From NCBI GenBank assembly GCA_022606425.2, contig JAHDVF020000751.1, positions 816,501-880,500 of the forward strand: a stretch of 64,000 nucleotides of DNA, written 5' to 3'. The notes below the pieces were generated by a model. That model was not told the origin of the DNA. It did no database searches and saw nothing but the letters and a program-made list of their open reading frames with translations. Origin of the DNA: Lepidostoma basale (taxonomy: Eukaryota > Arthropoda > Insecta > Trichoptera > Lepidostomatidae). Of this stretch, positions 55,640 through 64,000 are shown in pieces (position 1 is the stretch's first letter; each line of letters begins with the position of its first letter). The position numbers and the translations under genes were made by a program.

Positions 55640-56085
55640 GGCAGAGTCACAAGAGCTAAGATTGGCACCCCGAAGGTCCCTGGTGTGATTCCCGGCGATG
55701 GCAGTGTAATAATCACACTCATTGGCGGTACTCCCATAGAAGCCCAGAAGCCTGGCTTTCAAATAAATTTTAAATCAAAACCCCCAAATTTAAGTAATCA
55801 TCCTACCAACAACCCACCAAATCACCTTCTATCAATGTTCCCATCAGACGTAAGAGGAATAGCCACAAGAGCTGAACCTCTGTAAGCCAGAACTGGTTTT
55901 GATTCAAAATTTCCTACGCAAGCCGGGCTTTTAGGCTTCTCTGAGAGTACCGCCACTGGTCACACTGTCTTTGCCCTGGTGTAGAATTCACGTGACAATA
56001 AAGTGGCAATAGGTTAGATCTATCACACGTCATGAGAATCAATATAATAGCTAAAAACAAATTGTATACAGTTATTGGATCACAC
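55640..56085 (+). repeat. tRNA-derived SINE interrupted by MITE
   Basis: Second copy of the 22566 SINE: a decayed head (ATGGCAGAGTCACAAGAGC), B-box-like GTGTGATTCCCGGCGATGGC, and after the MITE the body GTAGAATTCACGTGACAATA. Confidence 0.75.
55720..55958. mobile_element. hAT-type MITE
   Basis: 239 bp, ends CATTGGCGGTACTC and reverse CAGTGGCGGTACTC, with ~60-bp inverted repeats. Flanks ATCACACT and GTCACACT (55712-55719, 55959-55966) are an 8-base duplication with one change. TIR start CAGTGGCG and the 8-bp duplication point to hAT. Confidence 0.8.
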
Positions 56086-56086
56086 A

Positions 56087-56310
56087 GTTTCCCCGAGAAG
56101 GTACGTAAAGAGAATAAACCGCCATGCTACTCTTTCCTGACACACATCTCTAGCTTCCTCCACATTCATACAACGGGTCATACACGCACATCGATTCTTC
56201 CAACTTCTCACATGGGCGACTTTTACAATTTGATTAATTTGGTCATGCCATGTTTACCTCGGTCTTCCTCGAGTCCGTATTCCATTCATATCGTTAACGT
56301 ATACTATCTT
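56087..56310 (-). mobile_element. RTE-A2 tail in intron
   Basis: Decayed minus copy: reverse of the terminal region with CATACACGCACATCGATTC and the GAGTCCGTATTCCATTCATA end. No clean tail. Confidence 0.6.
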
Positions 56311-56366
56311 AAGCTTACTAACGCATTATTTCTTTCATTTGTTTAAAAGGTTAATATTCTCTTTAC

Positions 56367-56532
56367 CTTGCTGTCCCGAATCCTCCAGGCTTGGGTGGAT
56401 CCTGAAAGGGTCCATCTTGCTCCTCTGGCAGCCTGACGGGAACCCAATTTGGTCCTTGACTACCACGCGGTGGAGGATAATTGTGGTGATATTTCACGCG
56501 ATTTGTCTCCAGGGTAGGGACGCGAACGTATC
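56367..56532 (-). CDS. Exon E of the minus-strand host gene
   Basis: 166 bases, acceptor CACTTGCAG|GA, donor AG|GTAAAG. Encodes YVRVPTLETNRVKYHHNYPP, then PRGSQGPNWVPVRLPEEQDG and PKPGGFGTA. Pro-rich linker sequence. Phase in 1, phase out 2, matching its neighbours exactly. Confidence 0.85.
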
Positions 56533-57234
56533 CTGCAAGTGAAACAAAAATACAATTATTTAAATGGGATAACACACTAGACCAAGAACAAATGAAACAT
56601 ATTAAAAATATTCTAAATAAATGACTGCAGATTTTTGTTTTGTGGTAAATTTGCTATCCCAATAAATGAAGGGTTAAACAAATCAGCCTTTAAACACTTT
56701 GGTTGCCGAAATCCGATATATCGACATTAACTACAACTGGTAATATTTTTTGCGAGATAAATCTTAATTAAGTGGCCGAACTAAAGTAGTAATTTTTTAT
56801 GTCGCTCTCGACCCAGAAATCCATGCCACCTGCTTCTATTACTACCTGCACTTCAAATGAGCCGACGAAATATTAAATAGATTTATGTTAATTTCGTTAA
56901 ATTAAAAAAAAATACACGGACTTTTTATAAATTAAATAATACATTTAACCCAAAGTAATCCCAAAACGCTCCCTGAATTAAAATGAAAAAAAAAAGTTTT
57001 CACATCAAAAGCGACAATCACATTTGAAGCAGTGCCGGATTAGCCATGTTGCAGAAGTTACAGAATGGTTTGGATATATGGAAAAAAATAATACTGAAGA
57101 AAGTATATGTCAATAATGTAAACGGAATAGGAAATTGGGGAAAACCTAGGAAAGGTGGCTGGATCAAATAAATAAATATTAACGATTTTTTTATGAATTA
57201 AAATATCGTTTTTTTTTTTTTTTTTTTTTTAATT

Positions 57235-57365
57235 TTTGAGTTTATTGTTCTCGACATGTTTAAAAGGTTTAATCGGAAGAATGATATAGATATAGCGATA
57301 TAAAATCATTCTCCGATGATGAAGGTTAAAGTTTTCAAAACATGTCGAGAAAAATAAACTATAAA
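57235..57365. repeat. Inverted pair with hammerhead-like blocks
   Basis: GTTTATTGTTCTCGACATGTTT at left is mirrored by AAACATGTCGAGAAAAATAAAC-like sequence at right (given here only in part). The right block reads CCGAUGA, U, GAAGGU/GUUUUC with G-U pairs, AAAAC, AUGUC. Confidence 0.5.
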
Positions 57366-57399
57366 ATGGGAAAAACACTGTTTTATTTAATTAATACGA

Positions 57400-57605
57400 A
57401 TGAAAACGCATGTTTTCTAGAAGTTTTATTATATTTTACGTGAATGACATGTTTCGCCTGTTGGAGTGATATTTGATAATGCCTTCGACAGGCAAAACAT
57501 GTCTTTCCGATAAAATATAATAAAATTTGTAGAAAACATATTTTTTCATTAGTATTAATGATTTAATATGTTCAAGAAACAATAAATACTGTTTTAATTT
57601 TATTC
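57400..57605. repeat. Family K foldback, best copy
   Basis: Arms of about 80 bases: GTTTTCTAGAAGTTTTATTA at left, TAATAAAATTTGTAGAAAAC at right. The centre has TTTGATAATGCCTTCGACAG. The left arm has intact GAAAC and AUGUC in reverse; the right arm has UUGAUAA, U, GCCU/AGGC, AAAAC, AUGUC. Confidence 0.6.
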
Positions 57606-57870
57606 TAATAAAAAAAACGCTTTAAGTTTATCTAAAATTAATAAATATTAAATTTAGCCTATTAGGAGTTGGAGAAATTGACGTGCGTGCATGAGATGAT
57701 GTGTTAAGGAATCGAGAGTAAGTTTATCAGTAAAAACATTGTGGCATTCAATTGGTATATGTTTCATGGTGATGGTAAGTTAGTTTTTAAAAATTGTGTT
57801 ATATTTTATTATTATAAAAACTCATAAGCTTAGTGAAAGGACGCTGGATTGATTCAGCATTGCTTTAAAA

Positions 57871-58439
57871 CAGAGGTTCCCAAACTTTTTTGTCCCGTAG
57901 ACCCCTTGCCAATTTCTTCTATTTTGTGTAGACCCCCTGCTTTTTTAAAAAAAAATTTTCATGTCAAAAAAATCCGAAACCAAAAAGCCGTAATTCGTTG
58001 GCGACCTTTTTTAAAGCTCATTTGGGAAAAATCGGCTAAAAAAGGGTCGCCGAAGATTTTGATTGTCCTATTTTCCCAAATGAGCTAAAAAAAAAAAGAT
58101 TTTCCCCAAATGACCTAAAAAACCATTTTCGCCAAATGAGCTAAAAAAGCGATTTTCCCCAAATGAGCTAGAAGAAACGACAAGCCTAAATGAGCTAAAA
58201 AAAAACGATTTTCACCAAATGAGCAAAAAAACGATTTTCCCCAAATGAGCTAAAAAAAGGTCGCCAACGATTTCGATATTCGTTTTGCGTTTCAATATTC
58301 GGCTTCAATTAACTTGAACCATCTCATGGACCCTTATTTTATTCTCATGGACCCCCAATTTATTTTACAACTATCGTAGACTCCTTGCAAGTTGTCGTAG
58401 AACCCTGGGGGTCTATATAGACTTCTTTGGGAATCACTG
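57871..58439. mobile_element. hAT-type non-autonomous element
   Basis: 569 bp with ends CAGAGGTTCCCAAA and reverse CAGTGATTCCCAAA, flanked by the perfect 8-base duplication CTTTAAAA (57863-57870, 58440-58447). The interior contains a tandem array of a unit with GATTTTCCCCAAATGAGCTA (about 58060-58260). No transposase. Confidence 0.85.
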
Positions 58440-58651
58440 CTTTAAAAGCAGGGTTTCATTCACCTTATTATTGTGTGGTGGTCGTGTTTGGCCAGTAGTA
58501 AATATGTGGTGCAAACCTTACATATAGTCAACTGTTAGCACATAAAACAGTGTAAATATATTGCTATATAGCAGTGCACCAGTCTTGATTTTGATCCATC
58601 CGTTGCTGGGTTGTTATTTGGTGCATTTTGTTATTTCCTGCTTATCTTTAC

Positions 58652-58780
58652 CTGGTCTCGGGTTGCTATATTCGTCATAATAGGACTGAGGCCCGTTTGT
58701 ATACAAATCGTCCCAGTATCGTCTGTTGGATTGCTGATAATGCGGGCGTCCGAAATGTGATGCAGGATTGCAAAGGTGAG
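58652..58780 (-). CDS. Exon D of the minus-strand host gene
   Basis: 129 bases, acceptor CCTTGTAG|CT, donor CCAG|GTAAAG. Encodes AHLCNPASHFGRPHYQQSNR, then RYWDDLYTNGPQSYYDEYSN and PRPG. Tyr- and Pro-rich. The single Cys could pair with the module upstream. Phases fit on both sides. Confidence 0.85.
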
Positions 58781-59084
58781 CTACAAGGGTAATTTGTATA
58801 ATATTTACAGATTTTTACATAACATAATACATTATATAAGTCAACGGAGAAGAAATCATGTCTGCAACATTAGCGTGATGGTGAAAATCTGGAAAAAGTT
58901 GATGAGTTTGTATATTTAGGTAGTATATTTACAAAGAGCCACGGAAAGAGCCATGTTAGGAATAAGCCTAAGAGACAGAGATAGAAATGATACGATATCT
59001 GATCTTGAGATACAATTGATTCTTGAATTGATAGCTCGCAATGGGTTAAATCCAGTTGTTCGTCTATAAGTATTTGTACACAAC

Positions 59085-59490
59085 AAACCATCACGCCGGT
59101 TCTCCGCAGGGGTAGGCAGAGAGAATGGACCGCCACACTACTCTATCCTGGCACACCTCTCTAGCTTCCTCCACATTCATACATCGAGTCATACACGCAC
59201 GTCGATTCTTCCGGCTTCTGTAATGACCAACTTTTAATATTTGATTAATTTGGTCATGCCATGTTTTCCTCGGTCTACCTCGACTCCTTACTCCATTTAC
59301 ATTGTTAACGTATACTTTTTTAATCATACTTTCTTCACCCATGCGCTCCATATGTCCATACCAACGCAGCGAACCTTTCATAATTTTGTTCATAATACCT
59401 TCTTTCGCTCTACATTCCTTCCTAATATCAGCATTTGAGATTCTGTCGTACATCGTTCTACCATACATACGTCTTAGGGACCTCATATAA
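59085..59490 (-). mobile_element. RTE-A2 3' end, open frame
   Basis: About 135 open codons on the minus strand: MRSLRRMYGRTMYDRISNAD, MKGSLRWYGHMERMGEE, GVRSRGRPRKTWHDQINQI and SAYPCGEPA, TGTTG-type tail. One of the freshest copies; lies in the host intron in the sense orientation of the gene. Confidence 0.8.
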
Positions 59491-59569
59491 TATACCTCAG
59501 ACCTCAGATAAGTATTTGTATACATTCAAAATGTTGTAAAAAACAAAAAGTGGTCAAATAAATTATAGC

Positions 59570-60010
59570 ATATAGATTGGAGTGACATCTCCAGGCGGTT
59601 TTTAGCGATGTGCTAAATGGCGGTAGCCTTTCACATTGCGTTAAAAAGATCTTCTGTTTAATGCTTAAAAAATACAATCTTCATAGATGGCGTTAGTGTG
59701 TAGATTGAATAAACTACCATGCAAAGGGTGGTTTTGCAGATTAAAATATATACAACTTCCAAAAATTTGTCAGACATGGTGGTCTTAAGAAAAAAAAGGT
59801 GGAATGGGGAATGTTGTATTACATAAAGCGTGCGCTTAACTCAACCAATGACAGGTCATAAGTCTTGTAAACACCTCGATCAACCATATTCTGTTTCCAA
59901 TTTGCATCTTAGTCTCTGTTGAGATACAATTGATTCTTGAATTGATAGCCCGCAATGGGTGAAATCCAGTTGTTCGTCTACAAGTATTTGTATACATTCA
60001 AAATGTTGTA
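59570..60010. repeat. Family P, long copy
   Basis: Most complete linear P copy: GGCGGTTTTTAGCGATGTGC, CATAGATGGCGTTAGTGTG, AAGCGTGCGCTTAACTCAAC, GAGATACAATTGATTC, CCCGCAATGGGTGAAATCC and CATTCAAAATGTTGTAAATA. Confidence 0.6.
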
Positions 60011-60074
60011 AATAAGTTTAAGTTCTCACTCAAGTTGAGGAACATGAAATAAGGTGAGGCGAGGTATATTCTCA

Positions 60075-60325
60075 CTTCAACTAACTAACTAACTAACCAT
60101 CACGCCGTCTCCCCGAAGGGGTAGGCAGAAAGAATGGACTGCCACACTTTTCTTTCCTGACATATTTCTCTCGCTTCCTCAACATTCATACATCGTGTCA
60201 TGCACGCGCGTCGATTTCTCTGACTCCTCACTTGGCCGACATTCAATATTTGATTTATTTTATCGTGCCACGTTTTCCTCGGTCTTCCTCTATTTCTGGT
60301 TCCATTTACATCATTAACATATTAA
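60075..60325 (-). mobile_element. RTE-A1 tail
   Basis: TAAC run, then the minus terminal region, with few changes from the A1 consensus; truncated after the NVNGTRNRGRPRKTW segment. Confidence 0.75.
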
Positions 60326-60434
60326 AATTTATCTTAAGATGGTATGGAGCAAAAAAGTTATGGAATCAATGTGTTAGATTAAACAATTTTAAAGTTAATT
60401 AATATTAAGATTATAGATGTCGAATAATGTTCAA

Positions 60435-60742
60435 TATAGGTGCAAACTGGAGCCGATGAAAGCGCCAGAGGCGATGGTGAAAGACCTTTGGAGATGGAGT
60501 CTGTTTACGCTGACGCTGACCGTGGACGGCAAAGAAAAGTGCAGGGCGACCACAACTACGGTGGAAGGATGATCTGAACAGACACGTCGGAATAACCTGG
60601 ATGCAGTCTGTACAAGACAGAGTGACATTTAAGCGAATGGAGGAGACCTTTGTTCAGGAGTGGACGGGAATAGGCTGAGGAAGAAGAAAATATTTACAAA
60701 GGATGGGCGTGTCGAAAGGGATATTGAAAGAAGCAATATATC
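60435..60742 (+). mobile_element. RTE-D2 3' end and RTE-A1 scrap
   Basis: 60500-60680: GRPQLRWKDDLNRHVGITWM and VQDRVTFKRMEETFVQEWTG, stop, AAGAAGAAAA tail. 60690-60742: KDGRVERDIERSN-type RTE-A1 scrap. Confidence 0.65.
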
Positions 60743-60840
60743 CTTGCGTTCCATATGTCCAAACCAACGCGTGGTCCTTGAAAAACTCCATATCAAATAA
60801 TTAATATGAATCAAAACGTTTGTTTTATACAAGTTTTATT

Positions 60841-61150
60841 CATCATCATCATCGGCTGTCCCTCGTGTCCGAGGAAGACTGTCCTTCACGGTTGTGGGTC
60901 CGCATGTAACTGAAGAGCCCGATCCTGGACCCACATATTTTGGGGCATCTGGGGCAGGGGAAGGCGCCTGTAGTGGAGCCGTCACCGTCTCTTAGTGGTC
61001 TCTCCTTTCTCCTCCTCCTCTCTGCGACGTCGTCTCTGCGCTGTGCTTCAAAGTCTTGTGTGCCTTTATGTACTGCTGTTCTCCACCTAGGTCTGTCTGC
61101 AGTCTTTTCCCAGCAATCACAGTCGATGCCAGTCTTGTAGGTTTCCTTTT
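60841..61150 (-). mobile_element. Retroposed element with (GAT)n tail, 13-bp duplication
   Basis: 310 bp, minus orientation, starting CATCATCATCATCGG on the plus strand. Flanked by TACAAGTTTTATT at 60828-60840 and 61151-61163. Interior GTGTCCGAGGAAGACTGTCC and GGGCATCTGGGGCAGGGG. Non-coding here; the superfamily is inferred as non-LTR derived from the tail and duplication. Confidence 0.65.
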
Positions 61151-61224
61151 TACAAGTTTTATTATATTTTATGTGAATGACATGTTTTGCCTGTCTAAAG
61201 CATTATCAAATATAACATACCTTA

Positions 61225-61625
61225 GACATGCTAAACATGTCTTCTTCTTCTTCTTCTTCAGCCCGTCTTGACCGTCCACTCCTGGACGTAGGCCTCCTCT
61301 CGCATTTTCCATCCTCTTCTATTCTGAGCGATCCGCATCCAGGCACTTCCCGCACCTTTCCGGATATCGTCGCGCCAACGCAACTGTGGGCGCCCAACTC
61401 CTCGCTTTGCCGTCCTTGGCCACCAGCACAGCAGTCGCCTTGTCCACTTTTCTTCTGGATCGCGAGCGACATGTCCCGCCCATCGCCATTTGAGGGTTGC
61501 GGCCATCTTGACAACATCGGAAACCTTTGTCCTGACTCTTATGTCCTCATTTCTGAGTCTGTCCCGTAAACTGATACCCAACATGGCTCTCTCCATTGCT
61601 CTCTGAGTGACTCTTAGCTTGTTGG
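61225..61625 (-). mobile_element. RTE-D 3' end, open frame
   Basis: Minus strand, 130 open codons: KLRVTQRAMERAMLGISLRD, RWRWAGHVARDPEEKWTRRL, RGVGRPQLRWRDDIRK and AYVQEWTVKTG, then a (TTC)n tail seen on the plus strand at 61221-61237. Confidence 0.75.
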
Positions 61626-61880
61626 CACTTTTTTGTGACATAAAATATAATATAATAAAATTTCTAGAAAACACCGTTTTCATTCTTATCAATTATTTAA
61701 TACGGAGTTTTACATCATTATTCAAGAAACAATCAAACTTAATTTACACCCCCTTATTGATTCATTCTTTCCATGATATGATATTAATAAAAATAAAATA
61801 TATAATAGGTGTATTAGTGACATAACCACGTCATTTAAAAGTAAAAATATTGCCTTGTGATAAAATTGTGGCTTTCTTAC

Positions 61881-62047
61881 CAGGTAAATCGTTTCTGTCG
61901 TTGTACCCTGGTCTCTCATAGGGTCTTCCACTGGGTCGATCCCAGGAGCTAGGTCCTTGATGAGGAGGGGATGGGCTGGAGTGCGCGTAAGGGTAGTACT
62001 GGTCACTACAAGGACGCCACTGGTCGCGGGCCCCACCCACGTAACAC
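61881..62047 (-). CDS. Exon C of the minus-strand host gene
   Basis: 167 bases, acceptor ATTCCAG|G, donor CCTG|GTAAGA. The first codon is split so that exon B plus C read DYPWCYVGGARDQWRPCSDQ, then YYPYAHSSPSPPHQGPSSWD, then RPSGRPYERPGYNDRNDLPG. PWCY followed by W..C resembles the end of kringle or fibronectin type II modules, but the rest of those folds is not evident; this is resemblance only. Phases 2 in, 1 out. Confidence 0.85.
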
Positions 62048-62834
62048 CTGGAATTATCGAATGATCCTGGTGACGAAATGGTTTGATATTTTAACAGATG
62101 AAATACACAGAAATGAAGAATCAGACACGTTTGATGAAAGACATATATACAAGCAAACGGGTAAGCAGACAGGGAATAGAAGACAGATAGACAAATAGAT
62201 ATACATACGTACAAATATATCAATAGATACTCCAACTTACACAGATACAAACATACATGGGAAATAAAATTATTCGATTATAGGGCGAAAAAAAATTTTT
62301 CGAACACACAGTCAAACGGACTCATTCAAATAGAGACAGACACCTTGACATACAGACAAGCAGACACATTAAACTAGAGATTAACACATTTAGATATATA
62401 AATACAGATTGACAGAAACACTGACAGACAAACAGGCATATTTGTAAAGGCACACAGGCAAAAAGATCGACCTAATGGTAAGCAAACACATATATAAACA
62501 AACAGGTATGCAGACAGACAGTCAATGCAAATAGGTATGCAGACAGAGAGACAGACTGGCTTGTTAGACAGAAAGACAGACAGACAGATAGATAGACAGA
62601 CAGGCCGCCAAACTTACAGACAATATGGTAAATAAACATTTAAGCACACATACAGACATATGGGCACATTGACATACAGGCAAATAGGCATGCAGACAGA
62701 GAGACAGACTAACAGACAGACAGACAGACCGCCAAACGTACAGTTACATATATTAGCATTTAAGCACACATCCAAAAAAGCATGGTTAACAAATCAATCT
62801 TTTCGGGTGATTATTAAATAAGCATTTCATGTAC
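62048..62834 (-). repeat. Intron B-C with GACA/CAGA tetranucleotide tract
   Basis: About 62325-62780 is an imperfect tract of ACAGACAG and related GATA/CATA tetramers with embedded AAACATTTAAGCACACAT repeats. Donor GTACAT is non-consensus after the first four bases. Confidence 0.75.
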
Positions 62835-63018
62835 CAGGGATAATCCAGGCCTCTGGAGTGGCCGCAGTGATGAGCGGGGCGGCAGCAGTAGTCCCAGGAG
62901 CCTACCTCGCCCCCTTCCAGCTCGCAGCTCCAGTACCCGGCCACCCTGTTGGGGGCGCACCGCGTACCCCGACGACACGGCCAGCCCGACACGGTAAAGT
63001 GTGCCCACGTGTCCTGAC
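62835..63018 (-). CDS. Exon B, Cys-rich module of the host gene
   Basis: 184 bases, acceptor GATCTAG|GT, donor CCTG|GTACAT. Encodes QDTWAHFTVSGWPCRRGTRC, then APNRVAGYWSCELEGGEVGS, then WDYCCRPAHHCGHSRGLDYP. With exon C this gives eight Cys (six here, two in C), enough for four disulfides, consistent with an extracellular protein. The spacing C-x5-C-x9-C-x11-CC-x5-C does not match a module I can name. Exon ORF, GT-AG sites and phase all agree. Confidence 0.85.
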
Positions 63019-63865
63019 CTAGATCTATAGATATTTTAATTATTAATACTTTACATACTATGGACATGTCGCCAGACTGGGAGACCAAAGATGGACCAGA
63101 AGTAGTGGCATGGAGTTAAAAAAAGTCCCACATAACACAACACTGGCTTAAAAGTCCAGAAATAATCTATTGTGAACTCTGCTGGACAGTCTTTATAGCG
63201 CTACATGGAATGACACCAAGTTATATAACCGAACTCTGTAAAATGGACAACGTACATAAGTTCAAGGAAATGAACACTTCACTTGGCGAACTCCTCTGCA
63301 ATAGGTAGATTAATTTGAGCTAAAGCGTTGCCCTAGTACAAATTTCGGGGATGCAGTAGCTGGCCCAAGTATCAGCTCGGAACAATCTCCATTCTTACTT
63401 TCAAGATCTCGTGAAGATAGATGAAATAGACAGAGACACCCCCCCTCGACGAAAAATTTCTAGTAACTGTATGCAGAAGGCGCAAGACAGAAATATGTAG
63501 AGATGTGTAGTGGAAGCCTATGTCCGGGAGTGGACGAATTTGGCCTTTAAGTAATACATATACCAACAGACAGCAGTTACAAATTAACAAAAATTTCAGA
63601 CGTACACAGACACTGGACCAGGAACTGTGACAGATATCACTTACCAATTGCACGAACTAAGACAGGACAATCAAGGATATTGAACAATGGAGTGAAACTT
63701 TACAATGAACTACCAAAAGACACAAGGAGTCTCACTACAAATCAATTAAAAATATACCTGAAACATTATATAATTACAAGTAAAATCTAAAAATGTATCC
63801 ATATAATCCAATTGGGTTTTAAAAAAAAAAAAATAGTGTACCACGATGGTTAGTTAGTTAGTTAC
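63019..63865 (-). other. Intron A-B with retrotransposon scraps
   Basis: 847 bases. 63050-63120 and 63460-63560 (plus) resemble RTE-D (YYGHVARLGDQRWTR; AYVREWT). 63590-63790 (plus) is a non-LTR C-terminus (LNNGVKLYNELPKDTRSLTT), ending in an A-run. A (GTTA)n tail at 63847-63863 touches exon A. Confidence 0.65.
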
Positions 63866-64000
63866 CTCCAGTTTCATGTCGTCTATTTCCATCATAAGCC
63901 CCAATAGATCCTGGCCTCGGGGGGCCACTCGGACCCAGTGACCCTGGATAGCCCGGCCCGCTCGGCCCAGAGATTTCCGGCCTCGAGGGACCAGGGAAGC
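63866..64000 (-). CDS. Exon A (partial) of the minus-strand host gene
   Basis: Continues beyond the right edge. Encodes FPGPSRPEISGPSGPGYPGS, then LGPSGPPRPGSIGAYDGNRR, then HETG. Gly-Pro-rich but not a strict Gly-X-Y repeat, so collagen-like only in a loose sense. Donor GGAG|GTAACT; the intronic part of the donor lies in the GTTA-type tail of a retrotransposon scrap. Phase 1 out, which exon B completes as Gly. Confidence 0.8.

Larger units (their letters stand above)
55474..56366 (-). other. Intron E-F with SINE, hAT MITE and RTE-A2
   Basis: 893-bp intron. It contains a tRNA-derived SINE (55640-56085) split by a hAT-type MITE, and a minus RTE-A2 tail (56087-56310). Donor GTAAAG at 56366. 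Confidence 0.75.
56533..58651 (-). other. Intron D-E, repeat-filled
   Basis: 2.1-kb intron. Holds a split RTE-A relic (57050-57180 and 57660-57790, plus strand), an inverted pair of ribozyme-like blocks (57235-57365), a K foldback (57400-57605) and a hAT-type element (57871-58439). 56533-57045 shows nothing recognised. Confidence 0.7.
60795..61740. repeat. Family K foldback with two insertions
   Basis: Left arm AATCAAAACGTTTGTTTTAT at 60810, right arm AATTTCTAGAAAACACCG at 61657 and GGAGTTTTACATCATTATTC. Into it went a (CAT)n-headed element (60841-61150) and a minus RTE-D (61225-61625). Confidence 0.6.
58781..61880 (-). other. Intron C-D, repeat-filled
   Basis: 3.1-kb intron holding an RTE-A scrap (58825-58925), P fragments, RTE-A2, RTE-A1, RTE-D2, a K foldback and two insertions in it. 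Described separately where clear. Confidence 0.7.

Noticed and set aside
62128..62250. Minus-strand frame extending exon C upstream
   Set aside because: The extension is a hydrophobic intronic translation; the acceptor at 62048 and matching phase with exon B place the boundary at 62047.

Overview
This is a repeat-dominated window of an insect nuclear genome, most likely a moth or butterfly. The pointers are a very AT-rich background, spliced host exons with GT-AG introns, a near-canonical piggyBac derivative, two mariner copies, tRNA-derived SINEs and a dense layer of RTE-type non-LTR retrotransposon 3' ends. The order Lepidoptera is inferred; insect is well supported. No bacterial or viral system is present.

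Two host genes can be supported, both on the minus strand. (1) The 3' part of a gene runs from the right edge down to 53835. Six exons (64000-63866, 63018-62835, 62047-61881, 58780-58652, 56532-56367, 55473-53835) join in one open frame with matching phases to give 805 residues and a stop. The product has a Gly/Pro-rich start, a Cys-rich module ending in PWCYVG, a Pro/Tyr-rich linker and a long hydrophilic tail with basic cleavage-like sites. (2) An exon at 34943-34145 begins with a signal peptide and ends at a perfect GTAAGT donor; the rest of that gene was not found. Its putative promoter is a CpG-rich patch at 35380-35620.

Almost everything else is nested mobile DNA. The names used here are mine. 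RTE-A: about 30 mostly 5'-truncated copies encoding the C-terminal GRPRKTWHDQINQ...SAYPxGE region; subtype A1 ends in (GTTA)n, A2 in TTG-rich tails, A3 is a third variant. RTE-D, D2, E, F, G, H and L are other RTE-like 3' ends, mostly ending in (AAG)n. Family I is a jockey/CR1-like element with a (TGATT)n tail. Element B and element M are non-autonomous elements that carry the 3' ends of RTE-A and RTE-L. PLE-1 and PLE-2 are Penelope-like elements with a GIY-YIG segment. K, N, P, Q and others are inverted-repeat MITE or foldback families; C is an unclassified repeat.

The most interesting layer is RNA-like. At least seven separate places carry a hammerhead-ribozyme-like motif (CUGANGA, one extra U, a self-complementary stem II, GAAA). 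Stem II sequences differ between families but stay complementary. Two copies sit outward-facing at the inverted ends of PLE-1, and one at the end of PLE-2. Other notable items are an internally deleted piggyBac whose transposase ends are fused, a 1.2-kb palindrome, an RTE tail that abuts a host exon and supplies the intronic bases of its splice donor, and several insertions with exact target duplications that allow the order of events to be read.
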